Assembly: GCF_014842995.1 (NCBI RefSeq)
Contig: NZ_JACYXL010000004.1
Span: 167,464-231,463 of the forward strand
DNA length: 64,000 bases
From: Rhodanobacter sp. 7MK24
Lineage (GTDB): Bacteria; Pseudomonadota; Gammaproteobacteria; Xanthomonadales; Rhodanobacteraceae
Reading direction: 5' to 3'
Every line of letters begins with the position of its first letter. Position 1 is the stretch's first letter. The notes under the pieces were generated by a model. It did not search any database, was not told the DNA's origin, and worked only from the letters and a program-made list of their open reading frames with translations. This document shows, one piece after another, positions 8,801-16,620 of the stretch. The position numbers and the translations under genes were made by a program.

Positions 8801-10915
8801 AACGGTGGCGTGGGCGTGTCCGGCACCGGCTTCACGTTGACCAATGCCGGTTCGGTGCACGGTGGCAATGGCGGAGGCGCAGGTGCGTATGGCGGCGTAG
8901 GCGTCGTCTCGACCGGCGGCTCGACCGTCATCAACAGCGGCCATATCGCCGGCGGCTCGGGCGCAAGCGGCGCTCAGGCGGATGCGGTGGATCTGAGCGG
9001 CGGCGGAAATACGCTGATCGTGGAAGCGGGCTATGTGTTCACCGGCAATGTGGTGAGCACGAGCGGCACCACGAATGGCGGCGACGTCTTCGTGCTTGGC
9101 GGCAGCGCCAACGCAACCTTCAATCTGGGTGCAATGGGTGTGGTAGGCAGCGGCGCAGCGATTCAGGGCTTCGCGAATCTTGGCAAGGGCGGCAGCAGCA
9201 CGTGGACGTTGATCGGCACCGGCAACGCGAACCAGTCGTGGACGATCACCGACGGCACGCTGGTTGGTAACACCGCCAGCATCGTCGGCAACGTGACGTT
9301 CTCGCCGGTAGGTGGCGGTAGCGCCAACCTCACGCTCGACCAGTCGACCGGCGGCATCTACAACGGTGCGATCAGCGGTTCGGGCAACCTCGCGAAAATC
9401 GGCAGCGGCACGCTGATTCTCGATGGTGCAAACACTTACACCGGCGGGACGGCCGTACAAGCAGGTACGTTGGAAGTAGGCGACAGCGCGCACAGCGGCG
9501 CATCCATTGCAAGCAGCGTAACGGTAGACGCAGGCGGCACCCTGCGCGGTCACGGCGCAATCGATGGCAATGTCACGAGCGACGGTACGGTATGGCCGGG
9601 TGGTTCGGTGGGCGTGTTGACCATCAACGGCAACTACACGCAGAACGGCGATGCATCGATGCAGATCGATGTCACGCCGACGCAAGCCTCCGAGTTGGTA
9701 GTGAACGGCAACGCCATGCTTGCCGGCACGCTGAGCCTGGTTTACGCGCCAGGTACCTACACCGGTGCGACGTACACGTTGTTGCGGGCCGACGCGGTGA
9801 GCGGAACCTTCGCGACGACAGACTCGACGGGCTCGGTGCCCACGGGTCTTGACGCAAAGGTGTCGTACGGCGCAACGGCGGTCGCGCTGACGTTGGCGGC
9901 ACCGGGAACACCGATAGCGCCGCCGACCGTTGTCCAACCGCACGACGGCGACGTATACGCGAACCTGATACGTAGCGTCGATCTGGTCGGACAACAATCG
10001 TTGGTCACCGTGATGGGGGCAACGTTGCGTCCGGCCGACACCTCATGCGGTACGGCAAACGGGGCGCACACCAACACCGTCACCTCCTCGTGCAACAGTG
10101 GCTTGTGGATGCAATACAGCGGCGGCACCGATTCGCTCTCGGGCAGCAACGGTCTGAACAGCACAACGTTCGGCCTGCAGGGTGGTTGGGATCACGCCGT
10201 GGCTGACGTGGTGCATATTGGTGTGGAAGCGGGCTACGACCGCATCAATGGCAACGATCACGACGGTGGCAACGGCAGCATCAACCATGTGCATGGCGGC
10301 TTGTACGTGTTCGGCGATGCGGGCCCCGTCGTGCTTTCGGGCGTGCTCGACGCAGCGCACAGCAGCTATGGGGTGAATCGCGCAACAGGTATCGGTCACG
10401 CGATTGCCGATCCGGATGGCAGCATCACATCGGCTGCGCTGCAGGCCGCATGGCCGCTGACGGCCGCGCAGTGGCAAGTCACGCCGGTCGTGGGTGCGCT
10501 TTATCAGCACCAGACCATGAATGCCTTTGGTGAAACCGTGCCGAGCAACAACCCGCTCGCTTACGTCTTCGCGGTCAACGGCGCACGCACCACGTACAAC
10601 ACCATGCAGCCGTATGCGCAGGTCTCCTTCACGCATGCATTCGTCGCACAAGGTGTCAGCTACGTGCCGCAGCTCGACGTCGGCTATCGCTACAACTCAC
10701 GCAGCGACAATACGCCGGTGGTGCAGGAAACCTCGCAAGACGGCACCGTCTTCGCAATGCCCGCCGACAACCTGGGCCGCGGCATGGCCACGGTGGGCGC
10801 ACGCATCACTGCGAAGGCAGCTGCATCGTGGGGTCTGTACCTGGATTACCAGGGGCAGTTCTCCAATCACCTGAGCGACAACGCGTTGAGTGTTGGCTTC
10901 ACCAAGCAATTCTAG
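5861..10915 (+). CDS. Giant glycine-rich autotransporter (type V secretion) with ESPR signal
   Basis: GTG 5861 follows AACAGGGGAC. The 1684-residue protein opens with an extended signal peptide region (MNRIYRLVFNRTL), then a signal peptide ending near AMAQT (about residue 65). The passenger (about 70-1180) is dominated by GGxGGAGG tracts punctuated by about fourteen degenerate units of the type FTLTN-G-I-GG. A roughly 55-residue cap module (AQADAIDLSGGGNTL...) occurs twice, near residues 313 and 1037. A PATR/autochaperone region (GSGTLILDGANTYTGGT, near 1180-1210) precedes a 12-strand-type beta-barrel (about 1400-1684) ending in F. Expected on the outer membrane as a beta-helical adhesin or matrix protein; ligand unknown. 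The very GC-rich repeats create long antisense open frames that are not genes. Confidence 0.93.
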   Translation: MNRIYRLVFNRTLCVMQVASELANAPQGGVVNGASVSSKRELKSRLLAIAMSAALAAITTPAMAQTCVPSTTAVCGANGGDGGAGTASGQSGAGGAGAVTSGAYANGGGAGGSGGSVGSAGQGANNTGGAGSAGPGGAGVGGGLGTLGNGGGGGGGGDLTGPTYGGGGGGGGGGGGGVGQSVSGTSFTNPGSIVGGRGGNGGLSGSPGYGGGGGGGGAGVYAGTGSTVTNGAGATITGGAGGNSTGGIAGGGGVGVALVGSTLTNNGSIVGGNGGAAGTSYLGGAGGVGVVATGGSTIINNGSIAGGVGFSGAQADAIDLSGGGNTLVLESGSSITGNVVSSSGTTNGGDTLDLDGSANATLSGSIGDYGSGAQYQGFNHYEKTGSGTWTLDSVGNVTTVGAWSVQGGELDLDGFGSAFTGGFQMSSGTVLTVGAGSGGVFVAGTSGANGSHGSNGTYSGFSGTSGQFGVSGAAAVSGYSFTLTNNSSSILGGVGGIGGAGGNGASGGSGGYTNYHGGAGGEGGAGGAGGYAVSGTGFTLTNRGRLSGGAGSLGGAGGSAGDGGTDLTGNGGGTYAGALGGQGGAGGAAVSGSQFTLTNSDNARIYGGYGGVGGAGGAGGNGGYGGNHGGAGSAGGAGGMGGYGASGVQGGDFTATNSAFIQGGTGGNGGMGGNGGFGGSSSSDDTSTLGSTGPGGAGGAGGGGGSAVSGYAATLTNSAGGILQGGGGGSGGTGGAGNFGGMASTGTVGVSGSYGGAGGGGGNGGAAVIGSTISLTNQGNITGGWGGYGGAGGVGGMGSESANGGTAVAGAGGAGGTGGAGGNGGAAIVGAGVTLTNGGALQGGLGGQGGLGGTGGAGGYSYRHAGGNGGAGGAGGAGGAGGTGVVLIGASSFTNTGLGTTVTGGNGGAGGNGGAGGGGGYSFSASNGLAGAQGIGGAGGVGGAGISAGMGDTITNDADASILGGNGGIGGTGAIAGNGGNGGVGVSGTGFTLTNAGSVHGGNGGGAGAYGGVGVVSTGGSTVINSGHIAGGSGASGAQADAVDLSGGGNTLIVEAGYVFTGNVVSTSGTTNGGDVFVLGGSANATFNLGAMGVVGSGAAIQGFANLGKGGSSTWTLIGTGNANQSWTITDGTLVGNTASIVGNVTFSPVGGGSANLTLDQSTGGIYNGAISGSGNLAKIGSGTLILDGANTYTGGTAVQAGTLEVGDSAHSGASIASSVTVDAGGTLRGHGAIDGNVTSDGTVWPGGSVGVLTINGNYTQNGDASMQIDVTPTQASELVVNGNAMLAGTLSLVYAPGTYTGATYTLLRADAVSGTFATTDSTGSVPTGLDAKVSYGATAVALTLAAPGTPIAPPTVVQPHDGDVYANLIRSVDLVGQQSLVTVMGATLRPADTSCGTANGAHTNTVTSSCNSGLWMQYSGGTDSLSGSNGLNSTTFGLQGGWDHAVADVVHIGVEAGYDRINGNDHDGGNGSINHVHGGLYVFGDAGPVVLSGVLDAAHSSYGVNRATGIGHAIADPDGSITSAALQAAWPLTAAQWQVTPVVGALYQHQTMNAFGETVPSNNPLAYVFAVNGARTTYNTMQPYAQVSFTHAFVAQGVSYVPQLDVGYRYNSRSDNTPVVQETSQDGTVFAMPADNLGRGMATVGARITAKAAASWGLYLDYQGQFSNHLSDNALSVGFTKQF

Positions 10916-11207
10916 GCAACACGCGGGACATCGATTAGAGGCCCCTCAATGCCCTCTGAAACGTCTTTGTTGATTTGAGCCAATGTGAAGCAGTGCTTCC
11001 CTGGTTAGTAACGGTAATCGGGGGGGGGCCGTCATCTGCTTTCAACCCTGAGGGACCCCGATGTCTTGATCTGGCTGCCATAAAGCCGACGCTCGGAACG
11101 TTACCCAAGCTCGGCATACGCAGCTTGGGTTCGGAGCGACAGGGGAGCTACATGCGATTTGCGCCCGTAAGGTCATCCGCTTGCAAATCACCCAAGCGCA
11201 CCTTACA

Positions 11208-11225
11208 GTGAACCAAATGGTTCAC
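11208..11225. promoter_or_regulatory. Palindromic operator overlapping the ArsR start codon
   Basis: GTGAACCAAATGGTTCAC is an inverted repeat with perfect 8-bp arms (GTGAACCA/TGGTTCAC) around AA. The ATG at 11217 lies inside it. ArsR-type repressors bind such palindromes, so this is most likely the autoregulatory operator of the regulator-SRPBCC operon. Confidence 0.75.
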
Positions 11226-11579
11226 TATCAAGCCCGCCTCGACGCAACGTTCGCCGCGCTCTCCGATGTCACCCGGCGCGGCGTGCTGGAGCAGCTCGGG
11301 CGTGCAGATGCCTCAGTCACCGACCTCGCCCAACGGTTTCGCATGACCCTCACGGGCATGAAGAAGCATGTCAGCATCCTGGAGCAGGCGGGACTCGTGA
11401 CCACGGAGAAGGTCGGGCGCGTACGAACCTGCAAGCTCGGACTGCGCCGGCTGGAAGAAGAGACCGCCTGGATCGAGCGGCACCGCGAACTCTGGAGCGC
11501 GCGCTTCGACGCGCTGGACGAGCTTGTCGACCACTTGAAACGCGAGGAGAAGGCAAATGCCAGAAGCAAAAGAAGGTAG
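11217..11579 (+). CDS. ArsR-family winged-helix transcriptional regulator (SRPBCC-linked)
   Basis: ATG 11217 lies inside the palindrome; GTG 11208 is an alternative. The product is about 120 residues: FAALSDVTRRGVLEQL begins the wHTH domain, SVTDLAQRFRMTLTGMKKHVSILEQAGLV is the helix-turn-helix, and the wing follows (KVGRVRTC). It lacks the CxC metal-binding motif of true ArsR/SmtB sensors, so an organic or other effector is likely. The C-terminal coding region overlaps the next gene by 23 bp. ArsR-SRPBCC pairs of this kind are common and probably autoregulated. Predicted cytoplasmic repressor. Confidence 0.9.
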   Translation: MVHYQARLDATFAALSDVTRRGVLEQLGRADASVTDLAQRFRMTLTGMKKHVSILEQAGLVTTEKVGRVRTCKLGLRRLEEETAWIERHRELWSARFDALDELVDHLKREEKANARSKRR

Positions 11580-12057
11580 TTCCGCCGCCATGAACCGCAC
11601 CACTGTGGAGCGCAAGTCCAACCGCGAACTGGTCGTGACGCGAACGTTCGATGCCCCCGCGCGCATCGTCTTCGAAGCGTGGAGCAAACCCGAATTGTTC
11701 AAGCAGTGGTGGGTTCCGAAGTCGGTGGGCATGTCGCTGGTCTCGTGCGACATGGATATTCGCACCGGGGGTACGTATCGCCTCGTGTTCAGCCATCCGG
11801 ACTTCGATCAACCGATGGCGTTCTTCGGCACGTACAAAGAAGTAACGCCGCACAAGCGTCTCGTATGGACGAACGAAGACAGCGACCAGGGTGCCGTGAC
11901 CACGGTAACGTTCGAAGAAAACGCCGGCAAGACGCTGCTCACCTTTCACGAAATCTACCCCACGGAAGCGGCCCTCGACGAAGCCCTCGCCGGCTCGGCG
12001 GAAGGCCTGCCCGAACAGTTCGCGCAGTTGGATGAGTTGCTCGCTGGCAGATCGTGA
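11557..12057 (+). CDS. SRPBCC (AHSA1-like) domain protein
   Basis: Overlaps the ArsR gene; start at ATG 11557 or, with a more typical N-terminus, ATG 11590 (MNRTTVERK). The START/Bet v1-like fold is indicated by ELVVTRTFDAPARIVFEAW near residue 25, FKQWWVPK, and a GGTYRLVF strand. These domains bind hydrophobic ligands or act as stress-related cofactors, and the partner regulator controls them. Predicted cytoplasmic, about 166 residues, no signal peptide. The specific ligand cannot be inferred. Confidence 0.9.
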   Translation: MPEAKEGSSAAMNRTTVERKSNRELVVTRTFDAPARIVFEAWSKPELFKQWWVPKSVGMSLVSCDMDIRTGGTYRLVFSHPDFDQPMAFFGTYKEVTPHKRLVWTNEDSDQGAVTTVTFEENAGKTLLTFHEIYPTEAALDEALAGSAEGLPEQFAQLDELLAGRS

Positions 12058-12148
12058 CCACGCCGCAGTCGCCGGTGTATGGAAGGGATGGCGATAAAAA
12101 CGCACGATCACCACGGCGCTGACCCGTTCGGCGCCATGTGAGGACGAT

Positions 12149-13033
12149 ATGCTCAGACGCGATTTCCTGAAGACTGCCATGGCGACCGCAGTACTGACTG
12201 CGGTCTTTCCCATTCAAGCCAGGAAGACTCCCACCATGTCGAACGAGCATTTTGCCGACGTCGATGGCCAGCATCTCTTCTACAGCGTGCATGGCGCCGG
12301 CAAGCCGCTCATTCTTCTCCACGGCGGCATCGACCCGGACAGCTTCGGGAGCAATCTGGCCGTACTGGCCAAGGGTCGGCAGGTGATCGCCCCCCATCTC
12401 CAGGCACACGGGCGCACGCCAGACACCGCCAGGCCACTGCGCAGTGAAACGATGGGTGACGACATTGCCGCCCTGATCGGCCATCTGAACCTCGGCAAGG
12501 CCGACGTCATGGGCTACTCGCTGGGCTCCAGCGTCGCGCTGCAGACCGCCATCCGTCATCCGGACGCGGTCGACCGGCTCGTGCTCGTGTCCGCGGCGAT
12601 GAAGCAGGACGGCTTTTATCCGGAAGGGGTGGAGGCCTTCAAACAGCTGGAGGCGAACGCCGCCACGCTCGGCCCTGGCGTCAAGGCATCCCCGTTAGGG
12701 AAAGCCTATCCCGATGTCGATTGGACCAACCTCTTCAGGAAGGTCGGCGACATGACCAAACGCCCCTTCGACTGGAGCGCCGAGGTCGCCAAGCTTCAGG
12801 CACGCACACTGTTGGTCTATGCCGACGCAGACGCCATCCGGCCGGAACACATGGTGGAGTTCTGGAAGGCGCTGGGAGGCGGCCAGCGCGATGCCGGGAT
12901 CGATGGCTCCCTGCGACCCGCAAACCAGCTCGCCATCGTGCCGAACACCACCCACTACACGATCCCCGTCGATCCGATGCTGCCGGAGATCGTCCAACGC
13001 TTCCTTGGATCTGCATCGAAGGCAGTAGGTTAG
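12149..13033 (+). CDS. Alpha/beta hydrolase with Tat-like N-terminus
   Basis: The protein begins MLRRDFLKTA, a twin-arginine-like RRDFLK motif before a hydrophobic stretch, suggesting Tat export of a folded enzyme. The alpha/beta hydrolase core follows: LLHGGID (oxyanion region), nucleophile S124 in GYSLGS, candidate acid in VYADADAI, and His in NTTHYTI near the C-terminus. Length (294 aa) is normal for the family. It lies 91 bp after the SRPBCC gene on the same strand and may share its transcript. Substrate unknown; general esterase or haloperoxidase-like hydrolase. Confidence 0.88.
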   Translation: MLRRDFLKTAMATAVLTAVFPIQARKTPTMSNEHFADVDGQHLFYSVHGAGKPLILLHGGIDPDSFGSNLAVLAKGRQVIAPHLQAHGRTPDTARPLRSETMGDDIAALIGHLNLGKADVMGYSLGSSVALQTAIRHPDAVDRLVLVSAAMKQDGFYPEGVEAFKQLEANAATLGPGVKASPLGKAYPDVDWTNLFRKVGDMTKRPFDWSAEVAKLQARTLLVYADADAIRPEHMVEFWKALGGGQRDAGIDGSLRPANQLAIVPNTTHYTIPVDPMLPEIVQRFLGSASKAVG

Positions 13034-13234
13034 GAGAGCGCATCAATGCGATCCATCGTGATCGTTTCATTCTGGTTCCGGTATCGAGCCAGCTTCTCCC
13101 GATGAAACTCCCTTCCTGGATCGAAGGATGTCGCCATGACCCGACTTGCCCAGATACGGTTGTGGAAGCAAAAGGGCATTGTCCAATTGGGCGTCGGTGC
13201 CAACTAAACAATTTCCGATCCTCGACGCGGCAGG

Positions 13235-14767
13235 CTACGGAGCCTTGACCTTCGACCCGCCGAGCCTGGCCACCAACATGCCCAGTTCCTTCATGGCCCG
13301 GTCCAGTCGCTGATCCCACACCAGGCCGCAACTGAGCCTCACGTAATCGACGTAGTCGCCACGGCTGGAAAACAGCACGCCAGGCGAGATACGGATCCCC
13401 TTCGACAAGGCTGCCTCGAACAGCGCACGGCTGTCGCTGCGCTCGGGCAGCTGCACCCACAACGACATGCCACCTTGTGGCTCGCATACACGCGTATCGG
13501 CGGGCCAGAAACGCGCGATCGCTTCCAACAGGCGCTGCCCGTTGTCTGCCAGCGTTCGGCGAAGGCGGCGAAGATGCCGCTCCAGATCGTGGCGCTGCAG
13601 GTAGTCCGACATGGCCAGCTGGGTAAGGCTGGTGCCTCCCATGGTGGAGAAGAACTTGGCACGCACCAAAGCGTCTGTCCACGGGTTGCCCGCCAGCCAG
13701 CCGAGGCGCAGACCCGGCGCCAGCATCTTGGAAAACGAGCCGCAGCTGATCACGATGCCGTGGGTGTCCCACCGGCGAAGCAGTGAGGGGCGTTGCCCGG
13801 ACCAGGCCAGCTCGCCATAGATATCGTCCTCGATGATGATGACGCCGTGCCGGGCGCAACGGCTCACCAAGGCTTGCTTGTCGGCGTCGCTCGTCAGGCT
13901 GCCCAGTGGGTTGTTGAAGTTCGGCACCAGAACGGCCGCGCGCACCGCGTTCTGCTGCAGCAGGTGGTCCAGACGAGCTACATCGATGCCACGACCCGGC
14001 AGGTTCGGAATTTCCAGCACCTTCAGATGCAATGCGGCGACGGTCTGGAGGATGCCGTGGTAAGTCGGTGTTTCCACCAGCACCACGTCGCCCGGAGAAG
14101 TGGTCACGCGCAACGCCAGGTTGATGGCCTCCATCGCACCGGCGGTGATCACGATTTCCTCGGGCGATACCGGCGCACCTACCTGGGCATAACGCTGGGC
14201 GATCAGGCGTCGCAACGCCAAGTGGCCTTGCGCCGGCGCGTAATCGAACACCGCCGCGGGTGCGCGGCGCAGGCAGCGCGACACCGATGCTTTCAGCGCG
14301 GCTTGCGGCAGCAGATCGAAGGCTGGTGTCGCACTGTGCAGCGGTAGCAGGGCGCCATGCGCACCTGCTTCCGTGGCATCGAGCAACGCAGGGTTCTTGA
14401 TTTCGCCCGGTGCGCGGTTCCTTGCGGGCCGCGGTGCCGGCGGCAGTGTTGTCGATGCACGGACGAAATACCCCGAGCGCGGCCGTGCAACAACGAGGCC
14501 TTCGCGCTCCAGTTGCAGGTAGGCCTGGACCGCCGTGGCGACACCGACACCGTGTCCCTGCGCCAGGTGCCGAATCGACGGCAAGCGCTCGCCTGCCCGC
14601 AGCGTGCCGTGAGCGATTTGCGTGCGCAGAGCCGTCGCAACGCGTTCATAGAGAAGCAAGGGGACACCCCATCTGTACTTGTCTATTTCGATTCTATCTG
14701 AATCTGTATCTGTCGCATCGAAGGTCCTACGCTGCCTTTCATCGCTCCGGAAGATCCAGCCGACCAT
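13235..14767 (-). CDS. MocR-type GntR/aminotransferase transcriptional regulator
   Basis: The N-terminal GntR winged helix (LLYERVATALRTQIAHGTL, RAGERLPSIRHLA) is followed by a fold-type I aminotransferase domain with ITAGAMEAINLAL, FNNPLGS, EDDIYGEL and the probable PLP lysine in SCGSFSKMLAPGLRLGW. MocR proteins bind PLP or PLP adducts and usually regulate the divergent neighbour, here an EamA exporter. The start is uncertain: ATG 14767 (and TTG 14788) would overlap the divergent gene's start, so the true start may lie near 14660, just before LLLYERV. Tandem repeats at 14671-14712 would then be operator rather than coding sequence. Confidence 0.88.
   Translation of the reverse strand: MVGWIFRSDERQRRTFDATDTDSDRIEIDKYRWGVPLLLYERVATALRTQIAHGTLRAGERLPSIRHLAQGHGVGVATAVQAYLQLEREGLVVARPRSGYFVRASTTLPPAPRPARNRAPGEIKNPALLDATEAGAHGALLPLHSATPAFDLLPQAALKASVSRCLRRAPAAVFDYAPAQGHLALRRLIAQRYAQVGAPVSPEEIVITAGAMEAINLALRVTTSPGDVVLVETPTYHGILQTVAALHLKVLEIPNLPGRGIDVARLDHLLQQNAVRAAVLVPNFNNPLGSLTSDADKQALVSRCARHGVIIIEDDIYGELAWSGQRPSLLRRWDTHGIVISCGSFSKMLAPGLRLGWLAGNPWTDALVRAKFFSTMGGTSLTQLAMSDYLQRHDLERHLRRLRRTLADNGQRLLEAIARFWPADTRVCEPQGGMSLWVQLPERSDSRALFEAALSKGIRISPGVLFSSRGDYVDYVRLSCGLVWDQRLDRAMKELGMLVARLGGSKVKAP
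14671..14712. promoter_or_regulatory. Candidate MocR operator: direct repeats between divergent genes
   Basis: ATCTGTA occurs at 14671 and 14702, 31 bp apart, and TATCTG at 14695 and 14707, within an AT-richer patch between the MocR and EamA coding regions. MocR regulators typically bind direct repeats in such divergent promoters. Inference only. Confidence 0.4.
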
Positions 14768-15668
14768 GGTTCCCTCATCCCGGTCCAACGAAACGCGCGG
14801 TGTCGTCCTGCAACTGGTGTTTGCCGAGTGCCTGATCGGCTCGGTGGGTGTGTTCGTGCATGAAAGCCACCAGGACGCGGTTACCGCAGTGTTCTACCGC
14901 TGTCTGTTTGGCGGCTTGTTTTTGCTCGGCTGGGGGCTGGCCAAGGGCTATCTGCGGGGACTGTGGCGCGAGCGTGCGCTGCTCCGTGGCGCGGTACTGA
15001 GCGGGGTGCTGCTGGTACTCAACTGGGTGGCATTCTTCGGCGGCATGGCGCGCTCGTCGATCGGTGTCGCCACATTGATCTATCAGTGCTACCCGTTCGT
15101 GATGCTGGTCCTCGCCGCGTTGGTGCAGGGCGAACGTACGCCGCCCGCCGACCTGGCGTGGACCGCACTTGCCTTCGTCGGAGTGGTCTGCGCCAGTGAC
15201 CCTCTCCATCTGTTCCGCGATGCCGAATCGTCCTATCTCGTCGGTGTCGGATTGGCGTTCCTCGCGGCGCTGTTATGTGGTGCATCGCTGTTGATGTCGC
15301 GCCAAGTCGGCAAAGAGCGTCCGTTCGCACTGGTCATGATCCAGTGCTGGGTCGGCGTTGCCATGCTCGCCGGATTCAGCAGCCGCAGCGTGTTCCACAT
15401 GGGGCTTCACTGGATGTGGTTGCTGGGCCTTGGGGTGATCCATAGCGGCATCGTATATGTGCTGTTCTATTCCACTTACCCACGCCTGCCGGTGGCGACC
15501 ATCGCCGTTGTGTCGTTTATCTATCCGCTGGTGGCGCTGCTGCTGGACTATCTGCTGTACGGGCATCGTCTTGCAGTGGTCCAGGTGACGGGCGTCCTGC
15601 TGATCGTGCTGGGCACGCTGGGCGTGAACCTCAAGTGGCGGCCTGGCTTCGCATGGAAAGCGACATGA
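14766..15668 (+). CDS. EamA/DMT-family transporter
   Basis: ATG 14766 is chosen because MVPSSRSNETRGVVLQLVFAE leads directly into the first membrane helix; the open frame extends to 14679 but would run through the probable promoter. About 300 residues with around ten hydrophobic helices and two EamA repeats (FYRCLFGGLFLLGW in the first, SFIYPLVALLLDYLLYG in the second). Drug/metabolite transporters of this family export amino acids or other metabolites across the inner membrane. It is divergent from a MocR regulator that probably controls it. Confidence 0.9.
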   Translation: MVPSSRSNETRGVVLQLVFAECLIGSVGVFVHESHQDAVTAVFYRCLFGGLFLLGWGLAKGYLRGLWRERALLRGAVLSGVLLVLNWVAFFGGMARSSIGVATLIYQCYPFVMLVLAALVQGERTPPADLAWTALAFVGVVCASDPLHLFRDAESSYLVGVGLAFLAALLCGASLLMSRQVGKERPFALVMIQCWVGVAMLAGFSSRSVFHMGLHWMWLLGLGVIHSGIVYVLFYSTYPRLPVATIAVVSFIYPLVALLLDYLLYGHRLAVVQVTGVLLIVLGTLGVNLKWRPGFAWKAT

Positions 15669-15730
15669 CCGGATCGTGGCCGCACCTGTCTGCGCGCTTT
15701 CAAATATCAACGCTGCAAGAGAGCTATCTG

Positions 15731-16357
15731 ATGATTCATCGCATGCTTGGCTTCGCCACCACCCTGTCGCTGTTGTTGTCCGCAACCAACGCGATGGCGG
15801 AGACGTTACCCATGGATATTCCGCAGCTCGACCGGAACCAGGAAATCACCATGGCACTCAGCGCAGCACCGCAGGAGTTGCAGGCGGACGCCGGTGTCTA
15901 TGTACTGGAGCATTCCGGATTCGTCCTGGTCCGAGCCAGCCACAACGGGTTCAACTGCCTCGTCGAACGCGATAGTCACGTGACCGCGCCGGTCTGTTAC
16001 GACGCCGAGGGTTCGCGCACCACGCTCCAGGCAAGCCTCGAACGCGCGCGAATCATGGCGAGCGGCACGGCCGGCCCGGATGTCGATCGCATGATCGACG
16101 CCGAATATCACGCCGGACGTTTGCGGCCACCCGCAAAGCCCGGTATCGCCTATATGCTCTCCCGCGACTTCGTGCGGCTGGACCCGAAAACGGGGAGGGC
16201 GACGGTGCTGTATCCACCTCACGTGATGGTGTATGCGCCGTTCTTGCGAAACGAAGACATCGGCGTCCCGAAGCAGTTCGTTCGCAGCACCACCCACGTA
16301 TGGGTGGAGGCTTCCGGCAAACCGGACGCGTGCCTCGTCTTTGCGAGTGTCCACTAA
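15731..16357 (+). CDS. Secreted hypothetical protein
   Basis: ATG 15731 gives a clean signal peptide (MLGFATTLSLLLS, cleavage near NAMAE); an upstream in-frame start at 15635 would overlap the EamA gene. The mature part (about 185 aa) has segments such as YVLEHSGFVLVRASHNGFNCLVER and MLSRDFVRLDPKTGRA. I do not recognise a named family with confidence. It may be the last gene of the EamA transcript (62-bp gap). Likely periplasmic. Confidence 0.75.
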   Translation: MIHRMLGFATTLSLLLSATNAMAETLPMDIPQLDRNQEITMALSAAPQELQADAGVYVLEHSGFVLVRASHNGFNCLVERDSHVTAPVCYDAEGSRTTLQASLERARIMASGTAGPDVDRMIDAEYHAGRLRPPAKPGIAYMLSRDFVRLDPKTGRATVLYPPHVMVYAPFLRNEDIGVPKQFVRSTTHVWVEASGKPDACLVFASVH

Positions 16358-16384
16358 GCCTCCTTGAGCACGGATGAACGGCGC

Positions 16385-16423
16385 ACCCTGATCCAGTAGC
16401 GGAGCCGGCTGCTGAATCAGGGT
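16385..16423. terminator. Hairpin downstream of the secreted hypothetical gene
   Basis: ACCCTGAT at 16385-16392 pairs with ATCAGGGT at 16416-16423, and further pairing inside (CAG-AGC with GCT-CTG) makes a long imperfect stem. It starts 28 nt after the stop codon. No T-tract follows, so it is a terminator-like or transcript-stabilising hairpin. A smaller hairpin, CCCGCT/AGCGGG, lies at 16488-16505. Confidence 0.5.
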
Positions 16424-16426
16424 AAC

Positions 16427-16463
16427 GCGATTAGCCCGTTTTATCGCGGGTAGGGAGAGGCGG
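16427..16463 (+). repeat. Dispersed intergenic repeat, copy 2
   Basis: GCGATTAG, then CCCGTTTTATCG, then CGGGTAGGGAG. Matches the family core and abuts the hairpin at 16385-16423. Confidence 0.65.
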
Positions 16464-16620
16464 ACTTCGAAAGTGGGTCGACGTCCCCCCGCTTTGAGTA
16501 GCGGGTCGGTTTAGAGTCCGGAGTTACTGCCTGCGCGGGAACGAAAGCGTGGGACGTTTTCGAGGTTTGCCTGCCAAGTCGCCGGTCGTTACGGCTTGCC
16601 ACGGCTTGCCAAGTGACAGC

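Noticed and set aside
6100..9000. Regular repeat structure considered as a CRISPR-like array
   Set aside because: Repeats are degenerate, in frame with a coding region, and lack unique spacers of constant length.
6641..9997. Long open frames on the minus strand opposite the autotransporter repeats (463 and 544 codons)
   Set aside because: They follow from the GC-rich glycine-repeat coding; their products are low-complexity Ala/Arg/Thr-rich with no family, and the plus-strand gene is well supported.
11003..11031. Possible seventh copy of the dispersed repeat
   Set aside because: Contains GGTTAG and GTAATCG with a G-run, but too many mismatches to the core to list as a copy.
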